Source: Gammaproteobacteria bacterium (GTDB lineage Bacteria; Pseudomonadota; Gammaproteobacteria; Steroidobacterales; MnTg04). From it: a DNA stretch of 7,754 nt. Shown here piece after piece: positions 6,689 to 7,754 of the stretch; positions within the stretch are counted from its first letter, which is position 1, and each line of letters opens with the position of its first letter. Below the pieces are notes generated by a model. That model saw only the letters and a list, made by a program, of their open reading frames with translations, made no database searches and was not told the origin of the DNA. The translations under genes and the position numbers were made by a program. The stretch spans positions 1-7,754 of the forward strand of contig JAPUHG010000124.1 in NCBI GenBank assembly GCA_027297845.1, in the 5' to 3' direction.

Positions 6689-7558
6689 TTATCCCGGACC
6701 GTCTTGCGCCTTTGCGGAAACCACTCGTGGTATCCCGGCGAGATCCTTGTGGCCGCATACTTTGTCAAAGCCAGCCGCAATGAGCAATTCCAAAACCGAT
6801 TTTTGCTGATCGAATCCGTGTTCCAGCAGCAGCCAGCCGGATTTTTTCAGGTGAGATGGCGCGCCATCGACAATTTGGCGAATCGCGTCCAGGCCGTCAC
6901 TGCCGCTGGCCAGAGCCAGCGCTGGTTCATGCGGAAGATCACCCTGTACCAGGTGTGGATCGCCATCGGCGACGTAGGGTGGATTGCTGACGATCAGGTC
7001 GAATTTGCGGTGTGCAACTGCCTGGTACCAGCTGCCTTGGACCCAGTCGACATTATGCAACGCCAGCCGATCCTGGTTTTCCCTGGCAACCTGCAACGCT
7101 TCGCCGGCGAGATCGGTGCCGGTCACACGACAATGAATGCGCTCGCTGGCGATCGCCAGCGCGATCGCCCCACAGCCCGTCCCCAGGTCGAGAACCTCCG
7201 GTTTGCCCCCGGGTGGCAATCTGATCAGCGCCTGCTCGACCAGTGTTTCGGTCTCGGGGCGAGGAACCAATGTTGCCGGCGTCACCTTGAGCGGCAGCGA
7301 CCAGAATTCGCGGCAGCCGATGAGATAAGCCACCGGCTCACCATCGGCGCGGCGTCCGACCAGGTTCTCAAAGACAGCGCATTGATCCACGGATAACAGG
7401 CGTTCCGGGTGCGCCAGGAGTTGGCTGCGGCTGACGCCCGCCGCATGACCGAGCAGGATTTCCGCTTCGCGACCGGCGTCTAATTGTCCCGACAATTTTT
7501 CGCGTGCGTCCGCCAGTGCGATCGCAATAGATTTCTCGACAGGATCTGTTTCCGGCAT
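6689..7558 (-). CDS. prmC: Peptide chain release factor N5-glutamine methyltransferase PrmC (HemK)
   Basis: PrmC methylates the glutamine of the GGQ motif in release factors RF1 and RF2, using S-adenosylmethionine, and so raises the efficiency of translation termination in the cytoplasm. The 289-residue product has an N-terminal helical domain (about 1-85) with the characteristic GEPVAYLIGCREFWSLPL and VPRPETETLV (98-107). The Rossmann methyltransferase domain contains LDLGTGCGAIALA (123-135), an acidic residue after the second strand (Asp149 in TGTDLAGEAL), the catalytic NPPY tetrad at 192-195 and EPALALASGSDGLD. E. coli PrmC has 277 residues, so this is full length. In many proteobacteria prmC follows prfA; no prfA lies upstream here, since a divergent gene begins 55 bases away. 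The ribosome binding site is weak (AGG close to the ATG). It heads the minus-strand cluster with the membrane protein and ppiB. Confidence 0.96.
   Translation of the reverse strand: MPETDPVEKSIAIALADAREKLSGQLDAGREAEILLGHAAGVSRSQLLAHPERLLSVDQCAVFENLVGRRADGEPVAYLIGCREFWSLPLKVTPATLVPRPETETLVEQALIRLPPGGKPEVLDLGTGCGAIALAIASERIHCRVTGTDLAGEALQVARENQDRLALHNVDWVQGSWYQAVAHRKFDLIVSNPPYVADGDPHLVQGDLPHEPALALASGSDGLDAIRQIVDGAPSHLKKSGWLLLEHGFDQQKSVLELLIAAGFDKVCGHKDLAGIPRVVSAKAQDGPG
7144..7161. repeat. Perfect 18-base palindrome within prmC, containing GCGATCGC
   Basis: CGCTGGCGATCGCCAGCG is a perfect palindrome and its core is the octamer GCGATCGC (7149-7156). A second copy starts directly after it at 7161-7168, and a third lies at 7518-7525 in the same gene. 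The region encodes the Ala-Ile-Ala-Leu-Ala-Ile-Ala run of the AdoMet-binding motif, so codon choice for Ala-Ile-Ala is the simplest cause. Confidence 0.6.
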
Positions 7559-7613
7559 GCGCCTATCTTACTGCATGACATACAATAGGGGCTCCCCGAA
7601 AAACGGACCAGCG
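7559..7613 (+). promoter_or_regulatory. Divergent intergenic region with a -10-like element toward the PLP enzyme gene
   Basis: These 55 bases separate the start codons of prmC and the right-hand gene. TACAAT at 7581-7586 differs from the sigma-70 -10 consensus at one base and would start transcription about 20 bases before the ATG at 7614. No good -35 hexamer sits 16-18 bases upstream, where TGCGCC is found. For prmC, TAAGAT read on the minus strand near 7565-7570 is a weaker -10 candidate. GGA at 7605-7607 is a modest ribosome binding site for the plus-strand gene. Confidence 0.4.
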
Positions 7614-7754
7614 ATGAAAGTTTTTGAAAACGTTCTGGAGATGGTTGGCGAAACTCCGATGTTGCATATCACGCAGATGGACACGGGACCCTGCGAGCTG
7701 TATCTGAAGCTGGAGATGGTGAATCCGGCTGGTTCGATCAAGGACCGGATCGGC
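7614..7754 (+). CDS. PLP-dependent cysteine synthase / cystathionine beta-synthase family enzyme, N-terminal part
   Basis: Only the first 47 codons are present, since the gene runs off the right edge. The protein starts MKVFENVLEMVGETPMLHI, typical of the beta-family PLP enzymes, where an N-terminal helix leads into a 'GxTPM/L' strand. Residues 37-46, NPAGSIKDRI, carry Lys43 in the position that forms the Schiff base with pyridoxal phosphate. The NPAGS-x-KDR form fits CysM and cystathionine beta-synthase-like enzymes better than the NP-x-x-S-V-K-x-R-I form of E. coli CysK. It would make cysteine from O-acetylserine or sulfide, or cystathionine from serine and homocysteine. Which one applies cannot be decided without the rest of the protein, in particular whether C-terminal CBS domains follow. 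The gene diverges from prmC. Confidence 0.87.
   Translation, partial: MKVFENVLEMVGETPMLHITQMDTGPCELYLKLEMVNPAGSIKDRIG

Noticed and set aside
6684..6758. N-terminal extension of the membrane protein from ATG 6758
   Set aside because: It would overlap the end of prmC by about 70 bases, giving an Arg/Lys/Ser-rich stretch that simply reflects another frame of prmC. The ATG at 6683 fits the gene spacing.
6704..7396. 230-residue plus-strand open frame opposite prmC
   Set aside because: It is fully antisense to prmC, whose NPPY and GTGCG motifs are intact. The translation shows no known domain.

Overview
The window looks like ordinary chromosomal DNA of a gammaproteobacterium. The basis is moderately GC-rich sequence and close family-level resemblance of MetF, MetH and PpiB to their Escherichia coli counterparts, including the lengths of MetH and PpiB. 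The genus cannot be read from this stretch; a free-living or marine lineage is only a guess. I see no mobile elements, phage genes, CRISPR arrays, tRNAs or rRNAs.

Layout. Bases 1-129 are a leader or intergenic stretch with one good hairpin and no identified riboswitch. Two plus-strand genes follow and overlap by 14 bases: metF (130-1065) and metH (1052-4738). Converging on metH, with only 6 bases between the stop codons, is a minus-strand gene for an exported DsrE/F-like protein (4745-5293). Its last codons appear to double as an intrinsic terminator. After a 170-base structured gap comes a tightly packed minus-strand cluster, in transcription order prmC (6689-7558), an unrecognised three-helix membrane protein (5952-6683) and the cyclophilin ppiB (5464-5955). 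The last two share an ATGA stop/start overlap. Diverging from prmC across 55 bases is the first 47 codons of a PLP-dependent cysteine synthase / cystathionine beta-synthase-type enzyme (7614 to the window end).

How the genes fit together. MetF makes 5-methyltetrahydrofolate and MetH uses it, with cobalamin, to methylate homocysteine to methionine. The right-hand PLP enzyme may draw homocysteine or serine into cysteine or cystathionine, so the edges of the window could hold the two competing fates of homocysteine; this depends on which PLP subtype it is. The middle cluster joins translation termination (PrmC methylates release factors) and protein folding (PpiB) around a membrane protein of unknown role.

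I do not see a clearly new system. The items most worth a second look are the unknown membrane protein lodged between prmC and ppiB, the exported DsrE-like protein with its single cysteine and embedded terminator, the paired-repeat stem-loop upstream of it, and several GCGATCGC octamers, three of them in prmC.
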